Assembly: GCA_965658965.1 (NCBI GenBank)
Contig: CBFHVV010000007.1
Span: 1-64,000 of the forward strand
Length of the DNA: 64,000 nucleotides
Origin: Croceimicrobium sp965658965
GTDB lineage: Bacteria; Bacteroidota; Bacteroidia; Flavobacteriales; Schleiferiaceae
Direction of reading: 5' to 3'
A program made the position numbers and the translations under genes. The notes under the pieces were generated by a model. That model saw only the letters and a list, made by a program, of their open reading frames with translations. It had not been told where the DNA came from and ran no database searches. Of this stretch, positions 34,982 to 43,566 are shown piece by piece (position 1 is the stretch's first letter; every line of letters begins with the position of its first letter).

Positions 34982-36274
34982 TTAGCTTGAATAAGGAATT
35001 GGACTATTATGTGGATCTTGCTGCGGAAAATCAAGCTCCTTTACCAAAAGTGCTTCTAGTTCTGGACTGATAATGTGTTCCATGCTTTCCGCATTCGGGT
35101 GAATATGATCTTCCTTCAAATTTAGCCTTTGACTTAAGTACATTTCCCACAATCGGTGCAGACGAACAACACGCTTTGCTTCCGACAAACCAATGCTACT
35201 TAGTTCTAGCTTCTCTCCTTCGGCTAATAGCCAGTTCTTTCGCTTAAGTCGCTTAATGGCCGCGCTAAAATCAGCTTGATTTATCGCCCTCTCTTCTAGC
35301 AATTCACTTTGGAGAAGCTTCCTATTTTCTCCTTCTTTTTCAATAGAGAGCTTATAAAAAACTTTAAGCAGGTTTTCATCGACAATTTTTTGACTGTGCT
35401 TGCGCTGTTTCAATAAACGACTAAGCGCCCCACTTTTCGGTGCAAAAAACAAAGAGAGCAAGGTTATTATAGAAAGAGTCATCACTATCCAGGGGCCAGT
35501 AGGCATAGCTGGCGATAAATAACTAATTAAAGATCCGCTTAGACCAGAAACCCCGCCTACCAAGGCCGCTAAGAAAAGCATCAGCTTTAATGAGCTTGTC
35601 CAGGCCCTTGCTGCAGCCGCTGGTGTAATTAGCAGAGCCGCCATTAAAACTACCCCTACCGACTGAATGCCAATGGCAATAGCTAAAACCGTCACTAAGT
35701 TTAAAATTCTCCGAATACTTTTCACCGGCAGCCCTGATGCTGCTGCAAAATCGGGATTAAAGGTATAAACCTTAAGCTCTTTACAAAGACTTAGCACTAC
35801 CACTAATAAGAGAATAGCCACCGCAGAGTAGGTCCAAAGATCTTGTGCCGTCATGCCCGCTGCTTTTCCAAACAGGTATTGGTCTAGGCCAGATTGGTTT
35901 CCTGACCCACTGTGCTGAATATGAGTAAGAAGCATAATCCCAATCCCGAAGAAAACACTTAAGACCAGTGCTACCGCAGTGTCGTTACTTAGTTTTGTTT
36001 TCTCTGTAATATACTCCATTGCCCAAGTAGCCAGCCAGCCGCTCACCAAGGCTCCCAACATTAAAACTAAGGGGCTTTTGGTGCCGCTTAACATAAAAGC
36101 TATGGCAATGCCCGGTAAAATGGCATGCGCTATAGCATCTCCCACTAAAGCGCGCTTGCGTAAAAAGGCAAAAGTTCCCACTACCGAGGCACTCATGGCC
36201 AAAAAGACCGTTCCTAAGCTAACAATGCGAACCGTAGGGTCGGTAAAGCTGAAAAAACTTAGGATATCATGCAT
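34982..36274 (-). CDS. Metal ABC permease fused to a DtxR-like regulatory domain
   Basis: The 430-residue protein has an ABC-3 permease (about 1-285, eight helices) followed by a cytoplasmic domain of about 135 residues. That domain looks like a complete DtxR/MntR N-terminal half: a winged-helix region (about 300-365, ...LLQSELLEERAINQADFSAAIKRL) then the metal-binding dimerisation helices. The regulator's ligands are kept: H373 and E377 (HRLWE), H392, E396, E399 and H400, at the same spacing as H81, E85, H100, E104, E107 and H108 in the adjacent regulator. The DPH-PIP motif also matches. It may sense intracellular metal and gate the permease. The C-terminal SH3/FeoA part of the regulator is missing. 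Confidence 0.85.
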   Translation of the reverse strand: MHDILSFFSFTDPTVRIVSLGTVFLAMSASVVGTFAFLRKRALVGDAIAHAILPGIAIAFMLSGTKSPLVLMLGALVSGWLATWAMEYITEKTKLSNDTAVALVLSVFFGIGIMLLTHIQHSGSGNQSGLDQYLFGKAAGMTAQDLWTYSAVAILLLVVVLSLCKELKVYTFNPDFAAASGLPVKSIRRILNLVTVLAIAIGIQSVGVVLMAALLITPAAAARAWTSSLKLMLFLAALVGGVSGLSGSLISYLSPAMPTGPWIVMTLSIITLLSLFFAPKSGALSRLLKQRKHSQKIVDENLLKVFYKLSIEKEGENRKLLQSELLEERAINQADFSAAIKRLKRKNWLLAEGEKLELSSIGLSEAKRVVRLHRLWEMYLSQRLNLKEDHIHPNAESMEHIISPELEALLVKELDFPQQDPHNSPIPYSS

Positions 36275-37079
36275 CGCCCGAACCTTCTTTCTCCTTAAAA
36301 TCTGGCTCCCGCAGCGGGAATTGTTCGCGTGCTACAATTTCCCCAAGCTTAGAAAGTAAATTTAACTTTCCGCCATAAGCTTCCTTAAGACGCGCACTGT
36401 TAAATACCTCTTCTTTAGGCCCTACAGCCACCAAGCGTGTATTCAGTAAAATCATCCAGTCAAAATATTGATAAGCACTCTGTAAATCGTGATGAACTAT
36501 TAAGACCGTTTTCCCTTCATCGCGCAAGTCCGATAAGAGCGTAAGAATAGCCTCTTCCGTGGCGGCATCTACGCCAACAAAAGGCTCGTCCATTAAGTAA
36601 ATATCTGCCTCCTGCGCCAAAGAACGGGCAATAAAAACCCTTTGCTGCTGACCGCCCGAAAGCTCACTAATCTGCCGATCTGCATAAGCGAGCATTCCTA
36701 CTTTTTCTAGCGCCGCTTTTACCTTTTGCTTATCGCTACTTTTTAGCCTGCGCAATAAGTTACTAGGACGGTAGCGCCCCATTTCCACCACCTCCCGCAC
36801 ACTAGCAGGAAAGTTCCAGTCTACACTTTCCCTTTGCGGAACGTAGCTTAAACGACTACGAACCTCCTCTAAATCTTTTCCAAAAATTTTTACATAGCCG
36901 CTATCCGCCTCCATTAAATTCATAATGTTTCGTAAGAGGGTGGTTTTACCACTTCCGTTCGGGCCTAAAATGCCGATTAAGTGACCGCTCGGCACCTTGA
37001 AGTCTATTTCCCAAAGCACGGGCTTGCGCTGATAACTAGCGGTTAGGTTGTGAACCTCTAAAGCCGTTTCATTTTCCAT
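36267..37079 (-). CDS. Metal ABC transporter ATP-binding protein
   Basis: The 270-residue ATPase has Walker A GPNGSGKTTLLRN, Q-loop VPQRESVDWNFP (typical of the Mn/Zn ABC family), signature LSGGQQQRVFIARSL, Walker B IYLMDEPFVGVD and H-loop IVHHD. The final part (EAYGGKLNLL) is also as in TroB/MntA. It overlaps the fused permease gene by 8 bases and starts 6 bases after the binding-protein gene, so it is part of one operon. Confidence 0.95.
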   Translation of the reverse strand: MENETALEVHNLTASYQRKPVLWEIDFKVPSGHLIGILGPNGSGKTTLLRNIMNLMEADSGYVKIFGKDLEEVRSRLSYVPQRESVDWNFPASVREVVEMGRYRPSNLLRRLKSSDKQKVKAALEKVGMLAYADRQISELSGGQQQRVFIARSLAQEADIYLMDEPFVGVDAATEEAILTLLSDLRDEGKTVLIVHHDLQSAYQYFDWMILLNTRLVAVGPKEEVFNSARLKEAYGGKLNLLSKLGEIVAREQFPLREPDFKEKEGSGDA

Positions 37080-37085
37080 AGTTAA

Positions 37086-37994
37086 TTATTTAAGCGCGCT
37101 TACTATGGTCTTTGTATTAGTGCGCACCATTCCCAGATAAGTACCCGCGGGCCCATCGGCAGCGCCCAAGGCATCTGAATAGAGTTCGCCTCCCAAATTT
37201 ACCTCACCGCCTAATTTTTGCACGGCATCTTGCACAGCATTGATAGCCCTTTTAGGAATAGAGCTTTCCACAAATATGGCTTTAATCTCTTGTTGATACA
37301 CAAATTGAGCTAAGTCACTTACATCCCTAATCCCATATTCGGAACTCGTAGAAATACCCTGTAGCCCCTTAACTTCTAAGCCATATTGTAAGCCAAAATA
37401 CTTAAAAGCATCGTGTGCAGTTATCAAAACTCTCTGTTGTTCAGGTATTTTACCAATCTGTTTACCCAAATCGTTGTGCAGAGTTTTGATATCTTGCAGA
37501 TACCTTATGGTATTCGACTCAATTTTATTCTGCAGACTAGGATATTGATCTTTGAGTTTTTCTGCCATCGCTTGTACCGCTATAGACCATAGCTCCAAAT
37601 CAAACCAAACATGCGGATCAAAAGCGCCTTCAAAATCACTATTGTTTATCAATTTTTCCTTGGGAATGGCCTCCGCAGCGGCTAATTTATTTTTAGCCTT
37701 CATCTTCGCGAAGAGTTCGGCCATTTTACCCTCTAAGTGCAAACCATTGTAAATAATCAAGTCAGCTTGCATCAATTTATCAATATCCCCCTGACTTGCC
37801 TTGTAGAGGTGTGGATCAACCCCAGGCCCCATAAGTGCTTCTACACTAATAGTATCTTGGCCTTTTAATAATTCGCTAGCGGCATCCGCAATTATTCCTG
37901 TTGTGCAAACCACCCGATTGGTCGCTTGCTGCGTATCTACCGAAGTGCAGCTAACCAAGGCCAGCGCTAGCAAAACTAAATTCCAATGCTTCAT
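37086..37994 (-). CDS. Metal-binding lipoprotein of ABC importer (TroA-like)
   Basis: The 302-residue protein has a lipoprotein signal (ALVSC, Cys16) and the cluster A-I fold. Likely metal ligands are H62 in DPHLY, H128 in DPHVWFD, H194 in TAHDAFKYFG and D274 in LYSDALG, a three-His-one-Asp set as in TroA, which can bind Zn or Mn; Mn-only relatives have Glu at the third place. There is no His-rich loop of ZnuA type. Metal therefore cannot be fixed. Its last bases precede the ATPase by 6 and its start overlaps the regulator gene by 4. Confidence 0.92.
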   Translation of the reverse strand: MKHWNLVLLALALVSCTSVDTQQATNRVVCTTGIIADAASELLKGQDTISVEALMGPGVDPHLYKASQGDIDKLMQADLIIYNGLHLEGKMAELFAKMKAKNKLAAAEAIPKEKLINNSDFEGAFDPHVWFDLELWSIAVQAMAEKLKDQYPSLQNKIESNTIRYLQDIKTLHNDLGKQIGKIPEQQRVLITAHDAFKYFGLQYGLEVKGLQGISTSSEYGIRDVSDLAQFVYQQEIKAIFVESSIPKRAINAVQDAVQKLGGEVNLGGELYSDALGAADGPAGTYLGMVRTNTKTIVSALK

Positions 37995-38656
37995 AATTCT
38001 TTGATGTATAAATTTGCCGCTGCTAAAGCGCTTAGTCGATACTCTTTTTCCTTATGCTCCACTAACAAACTGCGATCAAAGTCCTCTACACTTTTTACCC
38101 TGATCTGGTCGCCTAATTGAACACCAAGTTTCGCGATATAATTTAAAAACTCGGTCGATGAGTCTTTCACCCCTTGTATGATTAAAGGAGCCCTTAGCGG
38201 TGCACGATCAAGCGTAAAATTATCGCGACGGGGAAAAACTCCGTCTTTGTTAGGAATAGGATCTCCGTGAGGGTCAAACTCTGGCTCCCCAAGAAAAAGC
38301 GACAACCTATCGGTTAATTCATCCGATTGAATATGCTCTAATTGCTCAGCTATTTCATGCACCTCTTCCCAGCCAAAAGCTAATTTCTCTACCAAAAAAG
38401 TTTCCCATAAGCGGTGCTTTCGCAAGATGCGTACGGCCAAATTACGGCCTAAAGACTGCAAGCGTGTTCCCTTATAAGGTTGATATTCTATCAAATCCTT
38501 CTGTTTAAGCTTGCGCAGCATATCTGTTACCGTGGCAGCTTTTGTCTGTAATCGCTCGGCAATAGCATTAGTGTTTACTAGCTGGTTAGAACTACCGCCA
38601 ATAAAGTAGATCGCCTTCAAATAGTTTTCCTCGGTTAAAGAGAGTTTTGTCTTCAA
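37991..38656 (-). CDS. mntR: DtxR/MntR-family metal-dependent repressor
   Basis: A 221-residue regulator with three parts: a winged helix (about 5-70, TNAIAERLQTKAATVTDMLRKL), a dimerisation and metal domain (about 72-135) with H81, E85, H100, E104, E107, H108, and a C-terminal SH3/FeoA-like domain (about 150-221). The Glu at 104 rather than Cys is closer to MntR than to DtxR; but the N-terminal metal residue equals Asn11, not Asp or Met. It likely represses the operon of ABC genes it heads, and maybe the divergent TonB receptor, when metal is plentiful. The gene symbol is tentative. Confidence 0.85.
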   Translation of the reverse strand: MKTKLSLTEENYLKAIYFIGGSSNQLVNTNAIAERLQTKAATVTDMLRKLKQKDLIEYQPYKGTRLQSLGRNLAVRILRKHRLWETFLVEKLAFGWEEVHEIAEQLEHIQSDELTDRLSLFLGEPEFDPHGDPIPNKDGVFPRRDNFTLDRAPLRAPLIIQGVKDSSTEFLNYIAKLGVQLGDQIRVKSVEDFDRSLLVEHKEKEYRLSALAAANLYIKEL

Positions 38657-38700
38657 TATTACTTTACTCTAAATTTATTTGCGAAATTACTAAAATCATT

Positions 38701-38716
38701 TTTAGATTTGCCTAAA
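38701..38716. promoter_or_regulatory. Dyad operator in the divergent metal-uptake promoter region
   Basis: TTTAGATTTGCCTAAA has perfect 5-base arms (TTTAG/CTAAA) with a 6-base centre, reminiscent of DtxR-family operators such as TTAGG...CCTAA. It lies 13 bases before the TonB receptor ATG and 44 bases from the regulator start, in the 73-base gap that must hold both promoters. A second AT-rich pair, AATTT and AAATT around TTTGCG, lies close by. Binding by the adjacent regulator is inferred. Confidence 0.5.
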
Positions 38717-38729
38717 TTTTTATTTCGAC

Positions 38730-41087
38730 ATGCATAAAGCGCTCGGTCTTTTACTATTCTTCAGCTTAAGTAGTTGGGCACAAGAACATTCACACCTAAA
38801 AGGATGGGTAAAGGACAAAAACGGGGAAGCTTTAATCGGTGTTCAAATTTTTCATGAAGCCAGCAAGCAAGGCTGTGTAAGCGATAAAAACGGGGCCTTT
38901 TATTTAGAATACGAAAGGCTCCAAGACAGTAGTGTAATCCGCATTCAACACCTAGGCTACCATAGCCAAAATTGGAAGCTGGCCGATATACAAAAGAACA
39001 ATACCATCATTCTTTCGGAAGACCGTTTAGGCCTCGAAGAAATCGTGGTGAGTGCAAGTCGTGGCGAGTTGCAAGCTCATAAAGCCCCGATAATTGTAAA
39101 CCGGATCGACAACCGTCTTTTACAAGATGTACAAGCCTTAAGCCTTGCCGAAGGCCTAAGTTTTAGCCCCGGACTTAGAGTTGAAAATAATTGTCAAAGT
39201 TGCGGCTTCACACAATTAAGGATCAATGGTTTATCTGGAGCGTACTCCCAAGTTTTGGTAAACTCAAGGGCCGTATTTTCATCCCTAATGGGGGTATATG
39301 GATTAGAAATGTTTCCGCCCTCAATGATAGAAAGAGTAGAGGTTATTAAAGGCGGTGGCTCCGCGCTTTACGGTGGCTCGGCGATAGGAGGCACGGTTAA
39401 TATTATAACTAAGGAGGCGAAAAGCAATAGCCTCAACTTAGCTGGAAAATTAAAGTTAATTGACGGATCTGCTCTCGAGCAAAATCAGCAAATGGCTGCC
39501 TCTATTGTAAATGAAGATTACAACAGCGGTGCTTACCTCTTTGCCTTTCGGCGGAAGCGCGAATTCTTTGATGCCAACGAAGATGGCTTTTCTGAACTAC
39601 CTGAGCTTAACAATGCTACCGCGGGCTTGGATGCTTACTGGAAACCTGCTAGTCGTAAAAAACTTCGTTTCAATCTATTCTGGATGAGCGAAGATCGACG
39701 TGGCGGCAGCGACTTTTCACTTGCTCCGCATCAGAGTCGTGTCGCCGAAGCTTTACAGCATCAAGTAATTAGCAGCGGACTTTCTTACGAATGGACTTCC
39801 CAAGATTTAAAGCAAGTGGGCTCAGTCTATTCTGCCTACCAACAAGTAATGCGAGACAGCTATTATGGTGCTGGTGGACGGGTATTAAGCGAAGGCGACT
39901 CTCTAACTACGGGCGATCTACTGGCAATAAATGCCTATGGAAATTCGGAAGACTATAATTTCGTGAACGGCTTTCAGTATAGCTACATTCTTAGTCCACG
40001 TTTGCGCCTAAGCCTTGGAGCCGAGCAACAACACAATCGCATTCTTGACTTGATGCCTGGTTATGGCCGAAGCATTAATCAGAGCCTTAATTCCCTAGGC
40101 TCTTTTGTGCAGACACAATGGGACCTAAGCAGCGACCTGGAAATGTTGGCGGGTTTGCGCTATGATCATCTTCAGTTGCGCTCTCAGTATATATTTCAAG
40201 AAGACGACTACAGTGCTAACCGTAACTTTAATATTCCTTCGCCGCGCCTAAGTTTTAAATACGCTCCCACTAAAGAAAGCTCCTTTCGCTTTAGCTACGC
40301 CCGAGGTTTTAGGGCACCGCAAGCATTTAATGAAGATCTACATATTGAAACAGTAGGTGGAGCCGCACTATTTATTACTCTCGACCCTGAGCTTAAAACA
40401 GAGTTTAGCAATAGTTTCAGCGCCTCCTACAGTTTTCAAAAATTAGGCAAGAGCAATGAACAGCAACTTACTGTTGAAGGCTTTTACACTGGTTTAGACA
40501 ATCCTTTCATTTTAAGCGCACAAAGAGAACTTAGTAATGGAACAGCGACTCTCACCAAGCGCAATGGTAGCGGTGCAAAAGTTTATGGTTTTAACCTAGA
40601 ATATAATTTCGCTTTCGCAGATGCGCTCGAACTACGCAGTGGTTTAACCCTTCAAAGAAATCGCTACAACGAGGCAGAACTAATTTGGGAAAATCCCTTA
40701 GATCCAAATGACAAAGTAAGCAGCAAAGATCTCTTACGTAGTCCAGAAGTCTATGGCTTTTTTAACCTAAGCTATCAAGTTCTGCCGAAACTTAGTTTAA
40801 AAGCAAACCTTAATTACAGCGGGCCGATGTTAGTGCCCCATGTAATTGACCCCGACACAGAACGCACCCAAATTAAACGCAGTCCAGACTTTTTTGACTT
40901 TGGACTAATTGCAGATTATCAGTTAATAGAAAGTGAGGACTGGCTGTTGGAATTAAGTGGCGGAGTTCAGAATATTTTCAATGCTTATCAGAACGATTTT
41001 GATCGTGGTGCCAATCGAGATGCGAGTTATATATACGGGCCACTTCAGCCTCGCTGTTTTGTCCTAGGGCTTCAGCTTAAAATGTAA
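38730..41087 (+). CDS. TonB-dependent receptor, probably for a metal or metal chelate
   Basis: The 785-residue outer-membrane receptor has a signal peptide (1-17), a carboxypeptidase-regulatory-like domain (about 22-97), a TonB plug (about 110-230) and a 22-strand barrel ending in LGLQLKM. The plug holds ENNCQSCGFTQLRINGLSG (Cys155 and Cys158) and IERVEVIKGGGSALYGGSAIGGTVNIIT. Receptors with this CQxCGF motif are common next to metal-uptake genes in the phylum. It is divergent from the regulator and ABC operon, so co-regulation by metal is likely; it would bring the metal across the outer membrane for the ABC importer. Confidence 0.92.
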   Translation: MHKALGLLLFFSLSSWAQEHSHLKGWVKDKNGEALIGVQIFHEASKQGCVSDKNGAFYLEYERLQDSSVIRIQHLGYHSQNWKLADIQKNNTIILSEDRLGLEEIVVSASRGELQAHKAPIIVNRIDNRLLQDVQALSLAEGLSFSPGLRVENNCQSCGFTQLRINGLSGAYSQVLVNSRAVFSSLMGVYGLEMFPPSMIERVEVIKGGGSALYGGSAIGGTVNIITKEAKSNSLNLAGKLKLIDGSALEQNQQMAASIVNEDYNSGAYLFAFRRKREFFDANEDGFSELPELNNATAGLDAYWKPASRKKLRFNLFWMSEDRRGGSDFSLAPHQSRVAEALQHQVISSGLSYEWTSQDLKQVGSVYSAYQQVMRDSYYGAGGRVLSEGDSLTTGDLLAINAYGNSEDYNFVNGFQYSYILSPRLRLSLGAEQQHNRILDLMPGYGRSINQSLNSLGSFVQTQWDLSSDLEMLAGLRYDHLQLRSQYIFQEDDYSANRNFNIPSPRLSFKYAPTKESSFRFSYARGFRAPQAFNEDLHIETVGGAALFITLDPELKTEFSNSFSASYSFQKLGKSNEQQLTVEGFYTGLDNPFILSAQRELSNGTATLTKRNGSGAKVYGFNLEYNFAFADALELRSGLTLQRNRYNEAELIWENPLDPNDKVSSKDLLRSPEVYGFFNLSYQVLPKLSLKANLNYSGPMLVPHVIDPDTERTQIKRSPDFFDFGLIADYQLIESEDWLLELSGGVQNIFNAYQNDFDRGANRDASYIYGPLQPRCFVLGLQLKM

Positions 41088-41089
41088 AT

Positions 41090-41863
41090 TTATGACCCAG
41101 TTTTAATCGGATATTCTTCTAAGCTAAGTTCTTGGCCGTCAAATACCGCATAAGTATTATATCTTATCCAATCGCCTAGATTAATGTAGCGCGAGTTATG
41201 CGGTTTAAGTTTAATATCTAAAGGCAAGTGTCGGTGACCAAAAACAAAAAAGTCTTTATGCTCCTTCTCCAAAATTTCTTTGCAGTAAATTACCAACCAC
41301 TCTTCCTCTTCACCTAAAAAAACTGCGTCTTTATGACCAGTTTTAGCGCGACTTCTTTTCGATAAAAAATCGGCTAGACCAATGCCAAAATTAGGATGTA
41401 AGCGCGCGAAAGACCACTGTAAAAAAGGGTTTGCAAAAATTCGTTTGATAAATTTATAACCGTAATCACCTGGGCCTAGGCCATCGCCATGTCCAATATA
41501 AAAACTCTTACCATTCCACTCTCGCTCTATCGGCTCGCGGTATAAGTGTGCTCCAATTTCTTGCGGTAAATAGTCAAATATCCACATATCGTGGTTTCCC
41601 GTAAAAATCTGAATTTTAATACCCGCATCACTCAACTCTGCTAGCTTTCCTAAAACCCTTACAAAACCACGAGGAACCGCTTTTTTATACTCAAACCAAA
41701 AGTCAAAAAGATCGCCTACTATAAATATCTCGGCGGCATCAACACTAACTTCATCTAACCATTTTACAAAATGCTTTTCTCGCTTAAGACTGGCCTGGTA
41801 ATTTGGTGCTCCAAAATGCTGATCGGAAGCAAAGTATATTTTTTTGTTTGGCGGTAACTCCAT
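41090..41863 (-). CDS. UDP-2,3-diacylglucosamine diphosphatase-like metallophosphoesterase
   Basis: The 257-residue calcineurin-like phosphoesterase shows SDQHFG (first metal pair), GDLFDFWFEY, TGNHDMWIFDY, IGHGDGLGPGD and GHRH, in the order and with the FDFW and GNHD context of LpxH, which makes lipid X in lipid A synthesis. LpxH in Bacteroidetes often looks like this. I chose Met at 41863; the six earlier residues (MDYLRI) lack family support. It converges on the TonB receptor gene, whose stop is 2 bases away. A terminator of the upstream sodA lies 41 bases before. Confidence 0.85.
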   Translation of the reverse strand: MELPPNKKIYFASDQHFGAPNYQASLKREKHFVKWLDEVSVDAAEIFIVGDLFDFWFEYKKAVPRGFVRVLGKLAELSDAGIKIQIFTGNHDMWIFDYLPQEIGAHLYREPIEREWNGKSFYIGHGDGLGPGDYGYKFIKRIFANPFLQWSFARLHPNFGIGLADFLSKRSRAKTGHKDAVFLGEEEEWLVIYCKEILEKEHKDFFVFGHRHLPLDIKLKPHNSRYINLGDWIRYNTYAVFDGQELSLEEYPIKTGS

Positions 41864-41905
41864 AATGCGAAGATAATCCATGCTTTCATTCTAACCTCAA
41901 AGGCA

Positions 41906-41933
41906 TAAAAAAACCCACCAATTTGGCGGGTTT
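41906..41933 (-). terminator. Terminator of sodA
   Basis: A 9-base stem (AAACCCACC at 41911-41919 and GGCGGGTTT at 41925-41933, one mismatch) with a 5-base loop. On the minus strand it is followed by a run of seven T, the classic intrinsic form. It lies just after the sodA stop. Confidence 0.85.
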
Positions 41934-41956
41934 CTTTAAATAATTAAAGTTAAAAA

Positions 41957-42565
41957 TTATTTCGCAGCAGCATATCTACGCGCTACCTCTTCCCAGTTAA
42001 TTACATTGAAAAAAGCTTCGATATAATCTGGGCGACGGTTTTGGTAATTTAGGTAATAGGCATGCTCCCACACGTCCAAACCTAGAATTGGTGTACCTTC
42101 TTGGTCCACAGTATCCATTAATGGATTGTCTTGATTAGCTGTACTTGTTACTGCCACAGCGCCACCTTTTTTTACTGAGAGCCAAGCCCAACCTGAACCG
42201 AACTGAGTAGCCGCTGCCGTAGAGAAAGCATCTTTAAAGGATTCGAAAGAACCGAAAGCTGAGTTTATTGCTTCTGCTAACTCCCCGCTTGGGTTGCCGC
42301 CACCATTTGGGGACATGATAGACCAGAAAAGACTGTGATTGTAGAAACCACCGCCGTTATTTCGAACTCCTGCGCCAGCCGATGACACATTGGCTAGAAT
42401 ATCTTCGATAGACTTTGAAGCTAAATCTGTATTTTCTATGGCTGCGTTTAATTTTGATGTGTAACCTGCGTGATGCTTACCGTGGTGAATTTCCATGGTT
42501 TTAGCGTCAATATGCGGTTCTAATGCATCGTGAGAATAGGGTAAATTTGGTAATTCAAATGCCAT
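41957..42565 (-). CDS. sodA: Superoxide dismutase, Mn/Fe family, Mn-type residues
   Basis: The 202-residue enzyme dismutates superoxide. Metal ligands are H27, H77, D164 and H168 (DVWEHAYY). Residues near the metal, YNHSLFW with Gly before it and Q145 in ANQDNPLM, match the Mn-type rather than the Fe-type (which has Gln in the QVWNH-type motif). It is a short-chain enzyme with the C-terminal DYIEAFFNVINWEEVARRY. It stands alone with its own terminator. The metal-uptake locus lies only 1 kb away, which fits a manganese theme but does not prove it. Confidence 0.95.
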   Translation of the reverse strand: MAFELPNLPYSHDALEPHIDAKTMEIHHGKHHAGYTSKLNAAIENTDLASKSIEDILANVSSAGAGVRNNGGGFYNHSLFWSIMSPNGGGNPSGELAEAINSAFGSFESFKDAFSTAAATQFGSGWAWLSVKKGGAVAVTSTANQDNPLMDTVDQEGTPILGLDVWEHAYYLNYQNRRPDYIEAFFNVINWEEVARRYAAAK

Positions 42566-42685
42566 TGTCTTAAATTTTATTGTGTTTGTGTTTAAACTTA
42601 TATGATGGAAACAAAGCTAAGCAGAAGAAGGTTCAATTAAGAATTTATAGCTTAATTTCTAATTAAGTCTCTTAGGCAAAAGCTA

Positions 42686-43483
42686 TCAGCGCACTTTCGC
42701 ACGGCTAATAATTTTTCGGAATAGCCCAGGCATAAAACGTTTCAAGTATACGGCATAGCGTTCTTTACCTCCTATATACAACTCTGCCCGACCTTCTTTT
42801 ATACCTCTAATTGCCTTCTTAGCAAAAATTTCCGCTGGCATTCCTTTCGCCTGAGCCTCATCCATTTCATTTAATGCTTGGCCATCTCCCTTGAGGGCAT
42901 GTAAGGATAAATTTGTTTTTATAAAACCTGGGCAAATGAGACTGAGTCTTAATTTATCCTGATGCTCTGCTCTTAAGCTGTCGTAAAATCCGTGCAAAGC
43001 ATGTTTTGAAGCAGCATAACCCGATCGATAAGGGCTACCAAACTTTCCTACCAGACTAGAAACTACGGCAATTTGACCACCGCTCGCTAATAGTGGTTTT
43101 AACAAGTTGGTGGTAATACGAACATTAGACAAGTAGTTGATTTTCATTAACTTTTCGAAAGTACCCATCGATGTTTCAGCTACAAAAGACCGCTGCGAAA
43201 TACCAGCATTTAGAACTAAAACATCAATGGTATTATGCATCTCCATAGCCTGCAAACAAGCAGTATCCACAGCCCTGTTATCCGCTAAGTCAAAAGCAAG
43301 GTAATCTGCAGAATTTGCGCCCCACGCCAGGCATAAGTTACAAGCATCTTTCAGTTTTTCCACGCTACGAGCCGATAGAATTAACCGAGCGCCTTCTTTC
43401 GCAAAAACTTCTGCAAGTGCTAATCCTATTCCTTCGGATGCTCCTGTAAGCCACACAACTTTATTCTGATACGACTTTTTCAT
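42686..43483 (-). CDS. Short-chain dehydrogenase/reductase
   Basis: The 265-residue Rossmann enzyme has TGASEGIG for NAD(P) binding, the NAG motif (LNAGIS), catalytic Ser in VVSSLVGKFG and YAASK (Tyr and Lys of the catalytic triad). The order is that of classical SDRs. The C-terminal extension (KAIRGIKEGRAELYIGGKERYAVYLKRFMPGLF) resembles the DHRS7-like membrane-bound group, so it may sit at a membrane. Substrate is unknown. Confidence 0.87.
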   Translation of the reverse strand: MKKSYQNKVVWLTGASEGIGLALAEVFAKEGARLILSARSVEKLKDACNLCLAWGANSADYLAFDLADNRAVDTACLQAMEMHNTIDVLVLNAGISQRSFVAETSMGTFEKLMKINYLSNVRITTNLLKPLLASGGQIAVVSSLVGKFGSPYRSGYAASKHALHGFYDSLRAEHQDKLRLSLICPGFIKTNLSLHALKGDGQALNEMDEAQAKGMPAEIFAKKAIRGIKEGRAELYIGGKERYAVYLKRFMPGLFRKIISRAKVR

Positions 43484-43566
43484 GGGCTTAAATTACAAAT
43501 TACAAGGATTGCCGCAGCCTGCTTGCCCAATCTAATTCCTTGCTTAACTTAGAGGCAAATTCTTTT

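Noticed and set aside
37086..37994. Firm assignment of zinc or manganese specificity
   Set aside because: H62, H128, H194 and D274 form a TroA-like set that can bind either metal, so specificity was left open.
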